A stretch of DNA of 64,000 nt from Craspedostauros australis. Its lineage: Eukaryota; Bacillariophyta; Bacillariophyceae; Mastogloiales; Achnanthaceae. The DNA lies in contig JAMXDE010000005.1 in the NCBI GenBank assembly GCA_026770025.1, positions 1,240,001 to 1,304,000 on the forward strand, written 5' to 3'. Every line of letters begins with the position of its first letter. The first letter of the stretch is position 1. A program made the position numbers and the translations under genes. The notes beneath the pieces were generated by a model that saw only the letters and a program-made list of their open reading frames with translations, ran no database searches and had not been told where the DNA came from. Shown here piece by piece: positions 63,924 through 64,000 of this stretch.

Positions 63924-64000
63924 GTACGTCTTTCCGATCAGCGTCATTCCGCATGTCTAGCGGCAAACCAGGGACGGTCTTTTTTGGTGGCACAAATTGA

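Noticed and set aside
1-64000. CRISPR arrays, prokaryotic operons, rRNA genes
   Set aside because: No regularly spaced repeats, ribosome-binding patterns or rRNA-like segments were seen; the window is eukaryotic nuclear DNA.

Overview
The window reads as nuclear DNA of a photosynthetic eukaryote with a secondary red-type plastid, most likely an ochrophyte (heterokont) alga and plausibly a diatom. Supporting signs: genes alternate freely between strands and carry spliceosomal introns; the set is eukaryotic (RPB8, FEN1, GINS2, R-SNARE, V-ATPase proteolipid, FG nucleoporin); a ferredoxin-like protein has a signal peptide ending at a Phe in an 'AFAVAP' context, the bipartite plastid-targeting signature of such algae; a fibrillin is present; and one Ty1/copia element has the ELDSHADTC protease motif seen in diatom copia elements. 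The species cannot be fixed from sequence alone.

Layout. 1-39.8 kb is gene-rich: a partial TPR-like gene, a beta-barrel-like protein, a secreted CIA30-like protein, an ankyrin protein, an MBOAT acyltransferase, the V-ATPase proteolipid, a membrane-anchored FG nucleoporin, RPB8, a metallophosphoesterase-like membrane protein with altered active-site motifs, a His-rich protein, FEN1, fibrillin, a large ankyrin/coiled-coil protein, an R-SNARE, GDP-L-fucose synthase, a nucleoredoxin-like protein, the plastid ferredoxin-like protein and a prolyl oligopeptidase. 39.8-57.9 kb is a block of mobile DNA: a Ty1/copia element (Copia-1, 171-bp LTRs) split by a 5'-truncated non-LTR retrotransposon, then a 1.56-kb element with ~65-bp terminal inverted repeats, then an intact copia element on the minus strand (Copia-2, 681-bp LTRs, one 1997-codon frame, 6-bp target duplication). 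58-64 kb returns to genes: an inverted paralogue of the CIA30-like gene, GINS2, and a partial GFA/CENP-V-domain gene.

The most striking observation is at 27633-27710 on the minus strand: a circularly permuted tRNA gene. The 3' half (T arm and 3' acceptor strand) lies upstream of the 5' half (5' acceptor strand and D arm), with six bases between them, and a T5 pol III terminator follows the 5' half. Joined in the biological order, the two parts make a good tRNA-Arg with anticodon ACG. Permuted tRNAs are known from the red alga Cyanidioschyzon, prasinophytes, nucleomorphs and some archaea; I know of none in a heterokont.

A second large-scale feature is an inverted segmental duplication whose arms lie at about 3.2-5.1 kb and 58.0-59.65 kb, each carrying a 204-aa CIA30-like gene. 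The introns I can model use a 5' splice site with C at +4 (GTACGT/GTACGC) more often than GTAAGT, and their acceptors lack a pyrimidine tract. The genes do not form operons; neighbours are functionally unrelated housekeeping genes, with one tight convergent pair (fibrillin and the large ankyrin gene, 115 bp apart).
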